Positions 46,401-55,066 of a stretch of 64,000 bases of DNA are shown here, one piece after another (the first letter of the stretch is position 1; every line of letters begins with the position of its first letter). The notes beneath the pieces are model-generated. The model made no database searches and had not been told where the DNA came from. It worked only from the letters and a program-made list of their open reading frames with translations. The stretch comes from an uncultured Dorea sp. (lineage in GTDB: Bacteria; Bacillota; Clostridia; Lachnospirales; Lachnospiraceae). Both the position numbers and the translations under genes were made by a program. The stretch spans positions 124,001 to 188,000 of the forward strand of contig CAJTVU010000003.1 of NCBI GenBank assembly GCA_910580235.1. Reading direction: 5' to 3'.

Positions 46401-47130
46401 GCGGGATCACCGGGATATTGGACATAACCATCCACTCCGGCTTATTACCGGACTCGCGGAACGCCTCGATCACTTCCAGACGCTTCACGATCCTTGCCCT
46501 CTTCTGCCCGGTCGCGCCTTTCAGCTCTTTTTGCAGCTCTTCGTATTCTGCATCAAGATCGATCGCCTGCAGCAGCTCCTGGATGGACTCTGCGCCCATC
46601 CCTACACGAAATGCGCTCCCCCATTTCTCGCGGGCCTCCTGGTATTCCTGCTCCGACAGTACTTGCTTATACTGGAGATCCGTCTGGCCTTTGTCAAGCA
46701 CAATGTAGGAAGCAAAATACAGCACCTTCTCCAACGTCCTTGGCGACAGATCAAGGATCAGCCCCATACGGCTTGGGATCCCTTTAAAATACCAGATATG
46801 GGATACCGGGGCTGCAAGAGCGATATGCCCCATGCGCTCACGGCGCACGTTCGCCTTGGTCACCTCTACTCCACAGCGGTCGCAGACAACGCCTTTGTAC
46901 CGGATCTTCTTATACTTGCCACAGTGGCACTCCCAGTCTTTGCTGGGCCCGAAGATCTTCTCACAGAACAGGCCGTCCTTTTCAGGCTTCAGCGTCCTGT
47001 AATTGATGGTCTCCGGCTTTGTAACCTCTCCTCTTGACCACTCCAGGATCTTATCAGGCGAAGCCAGACCGATCTTAATCGCATCAAAGGTCATTGGCTG
47101 ATATGAGTGTTCCTTCATGTTTTCTGGCAT
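43417..47130 (-). CDS. rpoC: DNA-directed RNA polymerase subunit beta'
   Basis: A 1237-residue beta' subunit. The N-terminal zinc site is CHCGKYKKIRYKGVVCDRCG (about residues 63-85), the active-site triad is NADFDGDQMAVH (about 458), and the second zinc site lies in ILTCRSHNGICAKCYG. The last 60 residues are extremely acidic (PEEFPEDLEDLEDLEEMEF, then runs of Glu), a low-complexity tail beyond the conserved core. It follows rpoB by 14 bp with a GGGAGGGG site. It is the last gene of the rpoBC operon. Confidence 0.98.
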   Translation of the reverse strand: MPENMKEHSYQPMTFDAIKIGLASPDKILEWSRGEVTKPETINYRTLKPEKDGLFCEKIFGPSKDWECHCGKYKKIRYKGVVCDRCGVEVTKANVRRERMGHIALAAPVSHIWYFKGIPSRMGLILDLSPRTLEKVLYFASYIVLDKGQTDLQYKQVLSEQEYQEAREKWGSAFRVGMGAESIQELLQAIDLDAEYEELQKELKGATGQKRARIVKRLEVIEAFRESGNKPEWMVMSNIPVIPPDLRPMVQLDGGRFATSDLNDLYRRIINRNNRLKRLLELGAPDIIVRNEKRMLQEAVDALIDNGRRGRPVTGPGNRALKSLSDMLKGKSGRFRQNLLGKRVDYSGRSVIVVGPELKIYQCGLPKEMAIELFKPFVMKELVQNGAAHNIKNAKKMVDRLEDEVWDVLEEVIKEHPVMLNRAPTLHRLGIQAFEPILVEGKAIKLHPLVCTAYNADFDGDQMAVHLPLSVEAQAECRFLLLSPNNLLKPSDGGPVAVPSQDMVLGIYYLTQERPGALGEGKSFKDVNEAILAYENEALTLHSRIKVRVSKKMADGTEKSAVIESTLGRFLFNEIIPQDLGFVDREIEGNELLLEVDFHVGKKQLKQILEKVINTHGSTATAEVLDDVKSIGYKYSTQAAMTVSISDMTVPEKKPELIAQAQDTVDKIMKNFKRGLITEEERYKEVVETWKTTDDALTEELLGGLDKYNNIFMMADSGARGSDKQIKQLAGMRGLMADTTGRTIELPIKSNFREGLDVLEYFMSAHGARKGLSDTALRTADSGYLTRRLVDVSQELIIHEVDCVEKGTDLPGMYVRAFMDGKEEIESLQERITGRYLCEDIVDKDGNVLVKANHMVTPKRAETIIKKGVNSKGEPLTKIKIRTILTCRSHNGICAKCYGANMATGEPVQVGEAVGIIAAQSIGEPGTQLTMRTFHTGGVAGDDITQGLPRVEELFEARKPKGLAIITEFAGTATINDTKRKREIIVTNNETGETKAYLIPYGSRIKIQDGAELEAGDELTEGSVNPHDILKIKGLRAVQDYMIQEVQRVYRLQGVEINDKHIEVIVRQMLKKVRIEEAGDSEFLPGTNVDILEFEDRNAELESEGKTPAVGEQIMLGITKASLATNSFLSAASFQETTKVLTEAAIKGKVDPLIGLKENVIIGKHIPAGTGMRKYRDIQLEGSMLLEDELFSEELPEEFPEDLEDLEDLEEMEFSELLDEEEEEEKEEAEEAVVVME

Positions 47131-47144
47131 ACTGGCACCCCTCC

Positions 47145-50100
47145 CTATTCATCAATGTCTGATAAATCATCATATGCAAAGTCATCCGCTTCTTCAAACT
47201 CTATCTCGAAGTCCTCGTCTGATTCTTCCTCAGCTTCGATATCGACAAGCTGTTCCCCCTCAAACTCCTGCTCCGTGTAGCCTTGTTCTCCAAAATTGCT
47301 CTCCTCCCGGTATTTCCTGTCCCCTTCGATCAGAGAGCGGAAATCCGTCTCCCCCATATCTACCGTCTCCATAATCTCAACTTCCGTGTTGTCGTCGCGA
47401 AGCACGCGGACGTCAAGGCCGAGCGACTGCAGTTCTTTTAAAAGCACTTTGAATGATTCCGGAATGCCCGGCTCCGGGATATTCTCACCTTTGATGATCG
47501 CCTCATAAGTCTTCACACGCCCTACAACGTCGTCGGACTTCACCGTCAGGATCTCCTGAAGCGTATAAGACGCGCCGTAAGCCTCCAGCGCCCACACCTC
47601 CATCTCGCCGAAACGCTGTCCGCCGAACTGCGCTTTACCGCCAAGCGGCTGCTGTGTCACGAGAGAATACGGGCCTGTGGAACGTGCATGGATCTTATCG
47701 TCCACAAGATGATGCAGCTTCAGGTAGTGCATGTGCCCGATCGTTACCGGGCTGTCAAAGTACTCTCCTGTCCTTCCGTCGCGAAGGCGGACTTTCCCGT
47801 CTCTGGAGATCGGCACGCCTTTCCACAGCTTCCTGTGATCTCTGTTGTCTGACAGGTACTGGAAGACTTCGGGGAGAAGCTCTTTTTTATGCTTCTTCTC
47901 AAATTCTTTAAATTCCAAGTTCACATAATCGTTGGCAAGGTCGAGGGTGTCCATAATGTCATCCTCGTTCGCGCCGTCAAATACCGGTGTCGCAATATTG
48001 AATCCCAGCGCTTTCGCCGCCAGGGACAGATGGATCTCAAGCACCTGCCCGATATTCATACGGGAAGGCACGCCCAGCGGGTTCAGCACGATATCGAGGG
48101 GACGCCCGTTCGGAAGGAACGGCATATCCTCCACCGGAAGGACACGGGAGACAACACCCTTATTCCCATGGCGGCCTGCCATCTTATCACCTACAGAGAT
48201 CTTTCTCTTCTGGGCAATGTAGATGCGGACAGACTGGTTCACTCCTGGCGAGAGCTCATCGCCGTTATCTCTTGTGAACACTTTCGCCTCCACAACGATA
48301 CCGTATTCCCCATGCGGCACTTTCAGCGAAGTGTCTCTTACTTCACGTGCCTTTTCGCCAAAGATAGCGCGGAGCAGCCTTTCCTCAGCCGTCAGCTCAG
48401 TCTCGCCTTTCGGCGTCACTTTCCCTACAAGGATGTCTCCTGCACGCACCTCAGCGCCGATCCGGATGATCCCCCTCTCGTCAAGGTTCTTAAGCGCGTC
48501 GTCGCCGACGCCCGGGATATCGCGTGTAATCTCTTCCGGCCCCAGCTTCGTGTCACGGGCCTCGGCTTCATATTCCTCAATATGCACAGACGTGTAAACG
48601 TCTTCCTGCACGAGCCTCTCGCTCAACAATACGGCGTCTTCGTAGTTGTACCCTTCCCATGTCATAAAGCCGATGAGCGGGTTCTTTCCAAGAGCCATCT
48701 CGCCGTTAGAGGTAGACGGGCCGTCGGCGATCACCTCTCCCGCCTTGACCTGATCGCCTTTTTTCACGATCGGCCTCTGATTGTAACAGTTGCTTTGGTT
48801 GCTTCTTAAAAATTTCGTCAGCTTATATTTCTTCAGATTGCCGTCTTCATGGCGGATCGTAATCTCTGTAGAAGTAGCGCGCTCTACAGTTCCGGCTTCT
48901 TCTGATACGATACAGACGCCAGAGTCCACCGCCGCTTTCTCTTCCATCCCCGTTCCAACGACCGGAGACTCTGTCACAAGAAGAGGCACTGCCTGACGCT
49001 GCATGTTGGAGCCCATAAGAGCGCGGTTCGCGTCATCGTTCTCAAGGAACGGGATAAGCGCCGTAGCGACAGAGAATACCATCTTTGGAGAAACGTCCAT
49101 GTAATCGAACATCTTCCGCTCATACTCCTGCGTCTCGTCACGGTAGCGTCCAGATACGTTCTTACGCGCAAAATGTCCCTCTTCATCAAGCGGCTCGTTG
49201 GCCTGGGCGACATGGTACGTGTCTTCCTCGTCCGCAGTCATATAGACAACCTCGTCCGTCACCACCGGATTCTCCGGATCTGTATGGTCGATCTTACGAT
49301 ATGGAGCCTCAACGAACCCGTACTGGTTGATCCTTGCATAACATGCAAGAGAGTTGATCAGGCCGATGTTCGGGCCTTCAGGCGTCTCGATCGGGCACAT
49401 TCTCCCATAATGTGAATAGTGTACGTCCCGGACCTCGAACCCTGCACGGTCTCTGGAGAGGCCGCCCGGGCCAAGGGCAGACAGACGTCTCTTATGGGTC
49501 AACTCCCCAAGGGGGTTATTCTGATCCATGAACTGCGACAGCTGAGAAGATCCAAAGAACTCCTTCACAGCAGCCGTCACTGGCTTGATATTGATCAGGG
49601 ACTGTGGAGAAATGCCCTCTAAGTCCTGTGTCGTCATCCTCTCTCGCACGACCCTCTCAAGCCTTGACAGGCCGATCCTGTACTGGTTCTGCAAAAGCTC
49701 CCCGACCGCGCGGATACGCCTGTTGCCAAGATGATCGATATCATCGTCGTTACCAAGCCCATACTCAAGATGGATATTATAATTAATCGAAGCAAGGATA
49801 TCCTCTTTCGTGATATGCTTCGGTATCAGGTCGTGAATGTCCCTCCTGATGGCTTCTTTCAGCTCCTCGATATCCCCTGCCGTCTCCTCAAGAAGCCCTG
49901 ACAGTACCGGATAGTACACAAGCTCTGTCACTCCTACTTCCTTCGGATCGATATCCACGATAGAAGCGAGATCTACCATCATATTGGAAAGGACCTTAAT
50001 ATCCCTCTCCTCTTCCGGCCTGCGGATCCATACGGAAGAAACCGCCGCATTCTGGAGCGTGTCGGCAAGATCCCTCGTAACTTTTGTTCCCGCTTCTGCG

Positions 50101-51020
50101 ATCACTTCCCCTGTAATCGCGCTCTTTACATCTTTCGCCAGTATCTGGCCGCTGATACGGTTCTTCAGCAGAAGCTTTTTATTAAATTTATATCTTCCTA
50201 CCTTTGCAAGATCATAACGCCTCGGATCAAAGAACATGCTCATGATCAGGCTCTCCGCGCTGTCCACAGCCAAAGGCTCGCCTGGGCGTATCTTCTTATA
50301 TAATTCAAGGAGGCCCTCTTGATAATTCGTAGCCGCGTCTTTATCGAAGCTTGCCATAATCTTCGGCTCTTCACCGAAGAGCTCCACGATCTCCGGGTTC
50401 GTACCGATTCCCAGCGCACGTATCAGGACGGTGATCGGAACCTTCCTCGTCCTGTCCACACGTACATAAAAAACGTCATTGGAGTCCGTCTCATACTCCA
50501 GCCACGCGCCTCGGTTCGGGATCACTGTAGACGAGAACAGCTTCTTGCCAAGCTTATCGTGGGCAATGGCATAGTAAATCCCGGGTGAGCGCACTAACTG
50601 GCTTACGATTACACGCTCTGCGCCATTAATGACAAAAGTGCCTGTATTCGTCATCAGAGGTAAGTCGCCCATGAAAATCTCATGTTCGTTAATCTCTTCC
50701 GTCTCCTTATTGAGAAGCCTTACCCTGACTTTAAGAGGGGCGGCATAGGTCGCGTCACGCTCTTTACACTCTTCGATCGTATATTTTACGTCGTCTTCGC
50801 ATAGAGTAAAATCAACAAATTCCAGGCTAAGATGTCCGCTGTAATCAGAGATTGGGGAAATATCATCGAATACTTCCTTAAGTCCCTCATCAAGGAACCA
50901 GTTGTAAGAATCCTTCTGCACCTCGATCAAGTTGGGCATCTGAAGAACTTCTTTCTGCCTGGAATAACTCATACGTGAACTTTTTCCGCTTTTGACAGGG
51001 CGAATTCTGTTTTTCTCCAT
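47145..51020 (-). CDS. rpoB: DNA-directed RNA polymerase subunit beta
   Basis: A 1291-residue beta subunit. The rifampicin region reads SSQLSQFMDQNNPLGELTHK followed by RRLSALGPGG. It carries the susceptible-type residues at the three classical positions (Asp, His, Ser). Other conserved parts are RCPIETPEG-like RMCPIETPEGPNIGLI and VGDKMAGRHGNKG. The C-terminus beyond the conserved ELQSLGLDV is an acidic tail rich in Glu/Asp/Phe. ATG 51020 follows AAGGAGTGAG. It has its own promoter and a long leader, because rplJL is not directly upstream in this genome. Confidence 0.98.
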   Translation of the reverse strand: MEKNRIRPVKSGKSSRMSYSRQKEVLQMPNLIEVQKDSYNWFLDEGLKEVFDDISPISDYSGHLSLEFVDFTLCEDDVKYTIEECKERDATYAAPLKVRVRLLNKETEEINEHEIFMGDLPLMTNTGTFVINGAERVIVSQLVRSPGIYYAIAHDKLGKKLFSSTVIPNRGAWLEYETDSNDVFYVRVDRTRKVPITVLIRALGIGTNPEIVELFGEEPKIMASFDKDAATNYQEGLLELYKKIRPGEPLAVDSAESLIMSMFFDPRRYDLAKVGRYKFNKKLLLKNRISGQILAKDVKSAITGEVIAEAGTKVTRDLADTLQNAAVSSVWIRRPEEERDIKVLSNMMVDLASIVDIDPKEVGVTELVYYPVLSGLLEETAGDIEELKEAIRRDIHDLIPKHITKEDILASINYNIHLEYGLGNDDDIDHLGNRRIRAVGELLQNQYRIGLSRLERVVRERMTTQDLEGISPQSLINIKPVTAAVKEFFGSSQLSQFMDQNNPLGELTHKRRLSALGPGGLSRDRAGFEVRDVHYSHYGRMCPIETPEGPNIGLINSLACYARINQYGFVEAPYRKIDHTDPENPVVTDEVVYMTADEEDTYHVAQANEPLDEEGHFARKNVSGRYRDETQEYERKMFDYMDVSPKMVFSVATALIPFLENDDANRALMGSNMQRQAVPLLVTESPVVGTGMEEKAAVDSGVCIVSEEAGTVERATSTEITIRHEDGNLKKYKLTKFLRSNQSNCYNQRPIVKKGDQVKAGEVIADGPSTSNGEMALGKNPLIGFMTWEGYNYEDAVLLSERLVQEDVYTSVHIEEYEAEARDTKLGPEEITRDIPGVGDDALKNLDERGIIRIGAEVRAGDILVGKVTPKGETELTAEERLLRAIFGEKAREVRDTSLKVPHGEYGIVVEAKVFTRDNGDELSPGVNQSVRIYIAQKRKISVGDKMAGRHGNKGVVSRVLPVEDMPFLPNGRPLDIVLNPLGVPSRMNIGQVLEIHLSLAAKALGFNIATPVFDGANEDDIMDTLDLANDYVNLEFKEFEKKHKKELLPEVFQYLSDNRDHRKLWKGVPISRDGKVRLRDGRTGEYFDSPVTIGHMHYLKLHHLVDDKIHARSTGPYSLVTQQPLGGKAQFGGQRFGEMEVWALEAYGASYTLQEILTVKSDDVVGRVKTYEAIIKGENIPEPGIPESFKVLLKELQSLGLDVRVLRDDNTEVEIMETVDMGETDFRSLIEGDRKYREESNFGEQGYTEQEFEGEQLVDIEAEEESDEDFEIEFEEADDFAYDDLSDIDE

Positions 51021-51126
51021 ATTGACGTCTCACTCCTTATTTATTTTTTGTGACTGAAAATTGTCGGCAAGTATTGCAATTTCAGCAAATATCCGTTATT
51101 CTGTCATTATCCGACAGCAATATTAT

Positions 51127-51205
51127 GGTATACCCGTCCGGGCATCCCGTAATGCATGCCCCTAACGGGGCGGACGGGCACACGTCCGGCATGGTATAAG
51201 TTTCC
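51127..51205 (-). promoter_or_regulatory. Structured rpoB leader
   Basis: Between the promoter and rpoB, the transcript carries an outer stem (CCCGTCCG with CGGACGGG) enclosing CCCC-GTTA-GGGG, in a leader of about 200 bases. The direct repeat TATGGTATA flanks the region. A regulatory leader or processing site is possible; no known class was recognised. Confidence 0.45.
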
Positions 51206-51222
51206 ACAATAGTGCATTTTTA

Positions 51223-51252
51223 AATATAGCACGAATCTCGTAGGCTTGTCAA
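51223..51252 (-). promoter_or_regulatory. Promoter of rpoB-rpoC
   Basis: Minus-strand TTGACA (51252-51247) and TATATT (51228-51223) are 18 bases apart. Immediately upstream, 51266-51308 is an A/T-rich tandem duplication (CAATTGGCAAAAT twice) that resembles an UP element for a strong promoter. Confidence 0.75.
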
Positions 51253-51302
51253 CCGGAAATCCTCACAATTGGCAAAATTAGCAAAACAATTGGCAAAATC
51301 GC

Positions 51303-51367
51303 AAAAATATAAGCCCGGGCAGCACAGGCGGCGCACAGGCGCTCCCCGTCTCCCAGGCTTATATATT
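51303..51367 (-). terminator. Long terminator of the aquaporin gene
   Basis: On the minus strand ATATAAGCC-GGG and CCC-GGCTTATAT form the base of a stem about 60 nt long, followed by TTTTTG, about 35 bp after the aquaporin stop. It insulates the rpoB promoter from upstream transcription. Confidence 0.65.
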
Positions 51368-51400
51368 CATATATTAAGATCTGATTGTCCGTTTCTTCCC

Positions 51401-52096
51401 CTACTCACTTTCTGCTCTGCATACTGTCTTATAGATCCCCGCTGCGATCGCCGCGCCTATGAGCGGCGCCACGATGAAGACCCATACCTGGCCAAGCGCT
51501 ACTCCGTTTCCTACTAAGAGAGCCGGCCCGAAGCTTCTCGCCGGGTTCACGCTCGTTCCAGTAAGCGGGATCCCAAGGATATGTACGAACGCAAGCGTAA
51601 GCCCTATCACAAGCCCTGCTACCGTGCTTGTCTTAGCCTTCGCTGTCACGCCGAGGATCGTAAGCACGAACACTGCCGTAAGAAGGATCTCCACGAGGAT
51701 CGCCCCTGTCAGGCTAAGCCCTACGTAGGAAACGTCCCCGTAGCCATTCTGCCCAAGCCCCGTCTCCGCCACCGGGCCAAGGCCTGAACAAGAGATGATC
51801 CCGTACAGGATGCCCGCTCCCGCAATGCCTCCCAGAAACTGCGCGGCCAAATATCCGCCAAAATCTTTTGCGCTCATGCCGCCGCTTAAGAATACGCCCA
51901 GCGACACTGCCGGATTGATATGGCAGCCGGACACGTCGCCGATGGCATAAGCCATAGCTACGATAGAAAGCCCGAACGCCATCGCAATGCCAAGGATCCC
52001 CAGCGTTCCTTCAATACCTCCTGAGATCGCGGCAGATCCGCAGCCAAATGTAGTAAGGACCATAGTCCCGATAAATTCTGCAACATATTTTCTCAT
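51401..52096 (-). CDS. Aquaporin (MIP family channel)
   Basis: A 231-residue channel protein with six predicted membrane helices and the two pore motifs HINPAVS (about residue 65) and SVNPARSFGPAL (about 187). The Arg of the selectivity filter follows the second NPA. Its residue pattern is nearer water-type aquaporins (AqpZ/AqpM) than GlpF. ATG 52096 has AAAGGAGG upstream; an extended N-terminus in the same frame has none. It is transcribed alone, between rpoB and a divergent LytTR system. Confidence 0.92.
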   Translation of the reverse strand: MRKYVAEFIGTMVLTTFGCGSAAISGGIEGTLGILGIAMAFGLSIVAMAYAIGDVSGCHINPAVSLGVFLSGGMSAKDFGGYLAAQFLGGIAGAGILYGIISCSGLGPVAETGLGQNGYGDVSYVGLSLTGAILVEILLTAVFVLTILGVTAKAKTSTVAGLVIGLTLAFVHILGIPLTGTSVNPARSFGPALLVGNGVALGQVWVFIVAPLIGAAIAAGIYKTVCRAESE

Positions 52097-52334
52097 ATCT
52101 TCTTCCTCCTTTGAAAAATTGCAAACAAGATTATTTATATACCCGCGTTGCACCCGTGTAAACACTTTTACCATTATTTCTTCTTTTTTACTATTTGCAG
52201 CCTCTGTCATATTCTGCAATTATGGTATAATATAAAAGTCGGCTATTTAAAGGCTATATTATAAATATATCTTATTGCCCTCAGTATACAAAGGGTAAGA
52301 TCACAATATATAAGGAACGTAAGGAGATACACAT

Positions 52335-53063
52335 ATGACAATCGCACTTGTAGATGATTATGCTGCTGACATTGATATTCTGTACGATTATATCAGCCGG
52401 TATTGTCGGGAGCATAACGTTCATATCTATGTGGAGAGATTTACAGATGAGGCCGAATTCCTAACATCCATGCACACGACAGTATATTCCCTCGTCTTTC
52501 TGGACATCTACATGAAGCGCGCCACTGGGATCTCGCTCGCCAGGAAAATACAGGAGATGGATTCCAAATGCCAGATCATCTTCACTACCAACAGTACGGA
52601 ACATGCTGTGAAAGCATTCCGCCTGCACGCTCTTGACTATCTGGTGAAGCCCTATGCCTATGCGGACCTGGCGGATGCGCTTGACCGTTTCGAAAAGATC
52701 GCGTCCAGGTTCGCCCATTATATCGAGCTCAAGGAAGGGCGCCACTACACGCGCGTCCTTATCTCCGATATTATATATACCGATTACTACAACCATTACA
52801 TTCAGGTACACACAGACTCTTGCGTGATCCGTTCTTATATGTCATTTAATGATTTCTCCCCTATGCTGTCTTCTTACCCGCAATTTTTGCAGTGCTATAG
52901 AAACTGTATGGTGAACATGGATTGTATTGATTCTTTTGATAATCAAGATTTCATCCTGAAGAACGGCGAGCGCCTCCCGATTGCCCGGGCGCGCAAACAG
53001 AAGATCTTGCAGGCATATGCCGATTATGTTTTTGATAATGCAAACGGAGAGATCGTACTATGA
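52335..53063 (+). CDS. LytTR-family response regulator (AgrA/VirR-like)
   Basis: A 242-residue regulator: receiver domain (residues 1-120, phospho-Asp in LVFLDIYMK at about 56, Lys in DYLVKPYAY) and a LytTR DNA-binding domain (about 135-235, with ISDIIYTDYYNHYIQVHT and FLQCYRNCMVNMDCI). The start follows AAGGAG. Its stop overlaps the ATG of the sensor kinase by 4 bp. Such pairs usually respond to peptides or cell-envelope stress. Confidence 0.92.
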   Translation: MTIALVDDYAADIDILYDYISRYCREHNVHIYVERFTDEAEFLTSMHTTVYSLVFLDIYMKRATGISLARKIQEMDSKCQIIFTTNSTEHAVKAFRLHALDYLVKPYAYADLADALDRFEKIASRFAHYIELKEGRHYTRVLISDIIYTDYYNHYIQVHTDSCVIRSYMSFNDFSPMLSSYPQFLQCYRNCMVNMDCIDSFDNQDFILKNGERLPIARARKQKILQAYADYVFDNANGEIVL

Positions 53064-54427
53064 CGACAACGGCTATTTATATAATTAATATCCTGCTTTT
53101 CATCATCCCCTGCTTCCTCCTCCTTGCCCTGATATTCTGGGACAGACAGAAGATCTCTTACGTGAAGGTGGCGATAGGGATCTCTGTCTATCTGCCAATC
53201 TGCTTTCTCGGCACTGTCCTTTATTATATGTGGGGCGCTTCTACCATACTGCAGTCCCTGCTCTCACTGACGACTGCCGTCATCGGCGTCGCCCTCTTTT
53301 CTTTTCTTATGAGGTACAGTATCTGGCAGAGCATATTCCTTATCATCCTCGTTAAATGCTACACAGAGAGCGTGAATCTCTTGACTTACTATGTCTATTT
53401 TCTTTTCACCCGATCTATCCCGGAAGCCACACAGGAACCTCTGTTCATCCTTGCTTTCTTCCTCACCCTGCTTACGTTCCCACTAATGTACCGCTTCTGC
53501 AGCCGTCTCTTAAAGCCTGCCCTGGACTGCTCTTTCTCTCTTACAACATGGCGGGTGCTGTGGGTCATCCCGCTTCTTAACAATGTTATCTATACGCTTA
53601 TCATTACTCCAAGCGCCCCCATCTACACGACAGCTGCGGACTCGGCTTTTTATTTCCTGCCTCCCCTCTGGATCATATTGACATTCACGACATTCTTCCT
53701 GCTGGCAAGAACTATTATGGCTATCACACAGAACCTCACTCTACAGCAGAAGCTGCAGCTATCAGAAATACAAGTTACAGCACAGCAGAAGCAGAACGAG
53801 CTGCTTAAGTCAAGCATTGAAGAGACTGGACGGATACGGCACGACATACGGCACCACTTTCTGGCTCTGAGAAACCTTGTAAACAATCAAGATATAACGG
53901 GGCTTGAGAAATATTTCGAAGAGCTCAGCGCCTCCTACCCCGATCGGCCTTCCATCATTTATTGCGACAATTCCACAGTAAATGCGTTCTTATGTTATTT
54001 CCGGGATCTGGCGGCTCACGCAGGCGTCGACATGACGCTGTCCATCGGCGTTCCAGAGACATTCCCCATCCCAGAGGCAGATCTCTGTATCATTCTTGGC
54101 AATCTCCTCGAAAATGCAGTGGAGGCCTGCAAGCGCATGAAATCAGAACAACGTTTCATCCGGCTTAAGATGACCATGTCCAGCCCACTGACTATGATTA
54201 TTATAATAGAGAACAGCTACGAAGGAGATATCCACATCGCGCCAGACGGTAATTACTTGTCCTCAAAGACGACAGGGCGGCGCGGCATCGGGATTTCCTC
54301 AGTGCTGAACATCACCGAGAAATATAACGGCATTCCTCGCTTTGAGCACCGGAATAATACATTTAAAGTCTCACTCCTGCTAAATGGACAAAAGAACAAA
54401 GCGGACAAGTCCGCTTCAGCTCCCTAA
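53060..54427 (+). CDS. Sensor kinase with GHKL ATPase domain (AgrC-like)
   Basis: A 455-residue protein: six or so membrane helices (residues 1-225), a cytoplasmic helix, the phospho-His motif RIRHDIRHHFLALRNLV (about 258) and a GHKL ATPase domain (NLLENAVEACKRM, about 350, and GRRGIGISSV). This is the AgrC/VirS-type layout, but no peptide precursor or AgrB-like protease lies nearby. The last 11 residues (KNKADKSASAP) and the stop codon come from repeat element copy B, so the native C-terminus has been replaced. Confidence 0.9.
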   Translation: MTTTAIYIINILLFIIPCFLLLALIFWDRQKISYVKVAIGISVYLPICFLGTVLYYMWGASTILQSLLSLTTAVIGVALFSFLMRYSIWQSIFLIILVKCYTESVNLLTYYVYFLFTRSIPEATQEPLFILAFFLTLLTFPLMYRFCSRLLKPALDCSFSLTTWRVLWVIPLLNNVIYTLIITPSAPIYTTAADSAFYFLPPLWIILTFTTFFLLARTIMAITQNLTLQQKLQLSEIQVTAQQKQNELLKSSIEETGRIRHDIRHHFLALRNLVNNQDITGLEKYFEELSASYPDRPSIIYCDNSTVNAFLCYFRDLAAHAGVDMTLSIGVPETFPIPEADLCIILGNLLENAVEACKRMKSEQRFIRLKMTMSSPLTMIIIIENSYEGDIHIAPDGNYLSSKTTGRRGIGISSVLNITEKYNGIPRFEHRNNTFKVSLLLNGQKNKADKSASAP

Positions 54428-54556
54428 ATTCCTCACTCATGAGGGACTTGACCGCTTTGCTGCTCCGAGCGCGGTCACGCAGTGACATTTTCTGCTCACA
54501 CGAGCGCGCATCCTCGCGGAACGTTTTTGATTCATAGGACTCACTTGCCTATGAAT
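54393..54556 (-). repeat. Multi-hairpin repeat element, copy B
   Basis: The reverse orientation of copy A. The 123-bp core (54393-54515) includes AAAGCGGTCAAGTCC pairing with GGACTTGTCCGCTTT (14 of 15), plus GTCAC-TGC-GTGAC and GCTC-GTGT-GAGC. A preceding 9-bp hairpin (54548-54556 with 54530-54538) uses different bases from copy A yet still pairs. It starts directly behind the rplL terminator on the minus strand and overlaps the 3' end of the sensor kinase on the plus strand. Confidence 0.82.
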
Positions 54557-54613
54557 TAAAAAAAGCCCACTCACAGAATACGGATGAGAACACCAATATC
54601 CTGTGAGGGGCTT
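54557..54613 (-). terminator. Intrinsic terminator of rplJ-rplL
   Basis: On the minus strand AGCCCCTCACAG (54612-54601) pairs with CTGTGAGTGGGCT (54576-54564) with one bulge and is followed by seven T residues, about 30 bp behind the rplL stop. Confidence 0.85.
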
Positions 54614-54643
54614 CTGCCTTTGTAGCAGATTTTCCACTCTTTA

Positions 54644-55021
54644 TTATTTCAGATTAACCTGTGCGCCTTCTGCCTCAAGCTTTGTCTTAATCTCCTCAGC
54701 CTCTGCTTTGGAAGCGCCTTCTTTCACTACCTTCGGCGCGCCGTCAACCAGCTCTTTTGCTTCTTTCAGCCCAAGTCCTGTAATCTCACGTACGACCTTG
54801 ATTACTTTAACCTTGGAAGCGCCCGCAGATACAAGCTCTACATCAAACTCGTCTTTCTCTTCAGCCGCTGCGCCTGCGTCTCCGCCTGCCGCTGCGACTA
54901 CCACGCCTGCCGCTGCAGATACGCCAAACTCTTCTTCACATGCCTTTACCAGCTCGTTGAGCTCTAATACTGATAACTCTTTGATCGCCTCAATAAATTC
55001 AGCTGTTGTTAACTTTGCCAT
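54644..55021 (-). CDS. rplL: 50S ribosomal protein L7/L12
   Basis: A 125-residue stalk protein with the N-terminal dimerisation domain (TTAEFIEAIKELSVLELNEL), an Ala/Gly-rich hinge and the C-terminal factor-binding domain (KVIKVVREITGLGLKEAKEL). Length and order are standard. It lies 45 bp downstream of rplJ. Unlike the usual arrangement, it is not followed by rpoB but by a terminator and repeat copy B. Confidence 0.98.
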   Translation of the reverse strand: MAKLTTAEFIEAIKELSVLELNELVKACEEEFGVSAAAGVVVAAAGGDAGAAAEEKDEFDVELVSAGASKVKVIKVVREITGLGLKEAKELVDGAPKVVKEGASKAEAEEIKTKLEAEGAQVNLK

Positions 55022-55066
55022 TCTTATTTTCCTCCATTTTATTATTTTTTAATCTCTTCTCTTACA

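Noticed and set aside
47889..48809. Plus-strand frame of 306 codons over rpoB
   Set aside because: Antisense to a conserved core gene; its length reflects the codon bias of rpoB.
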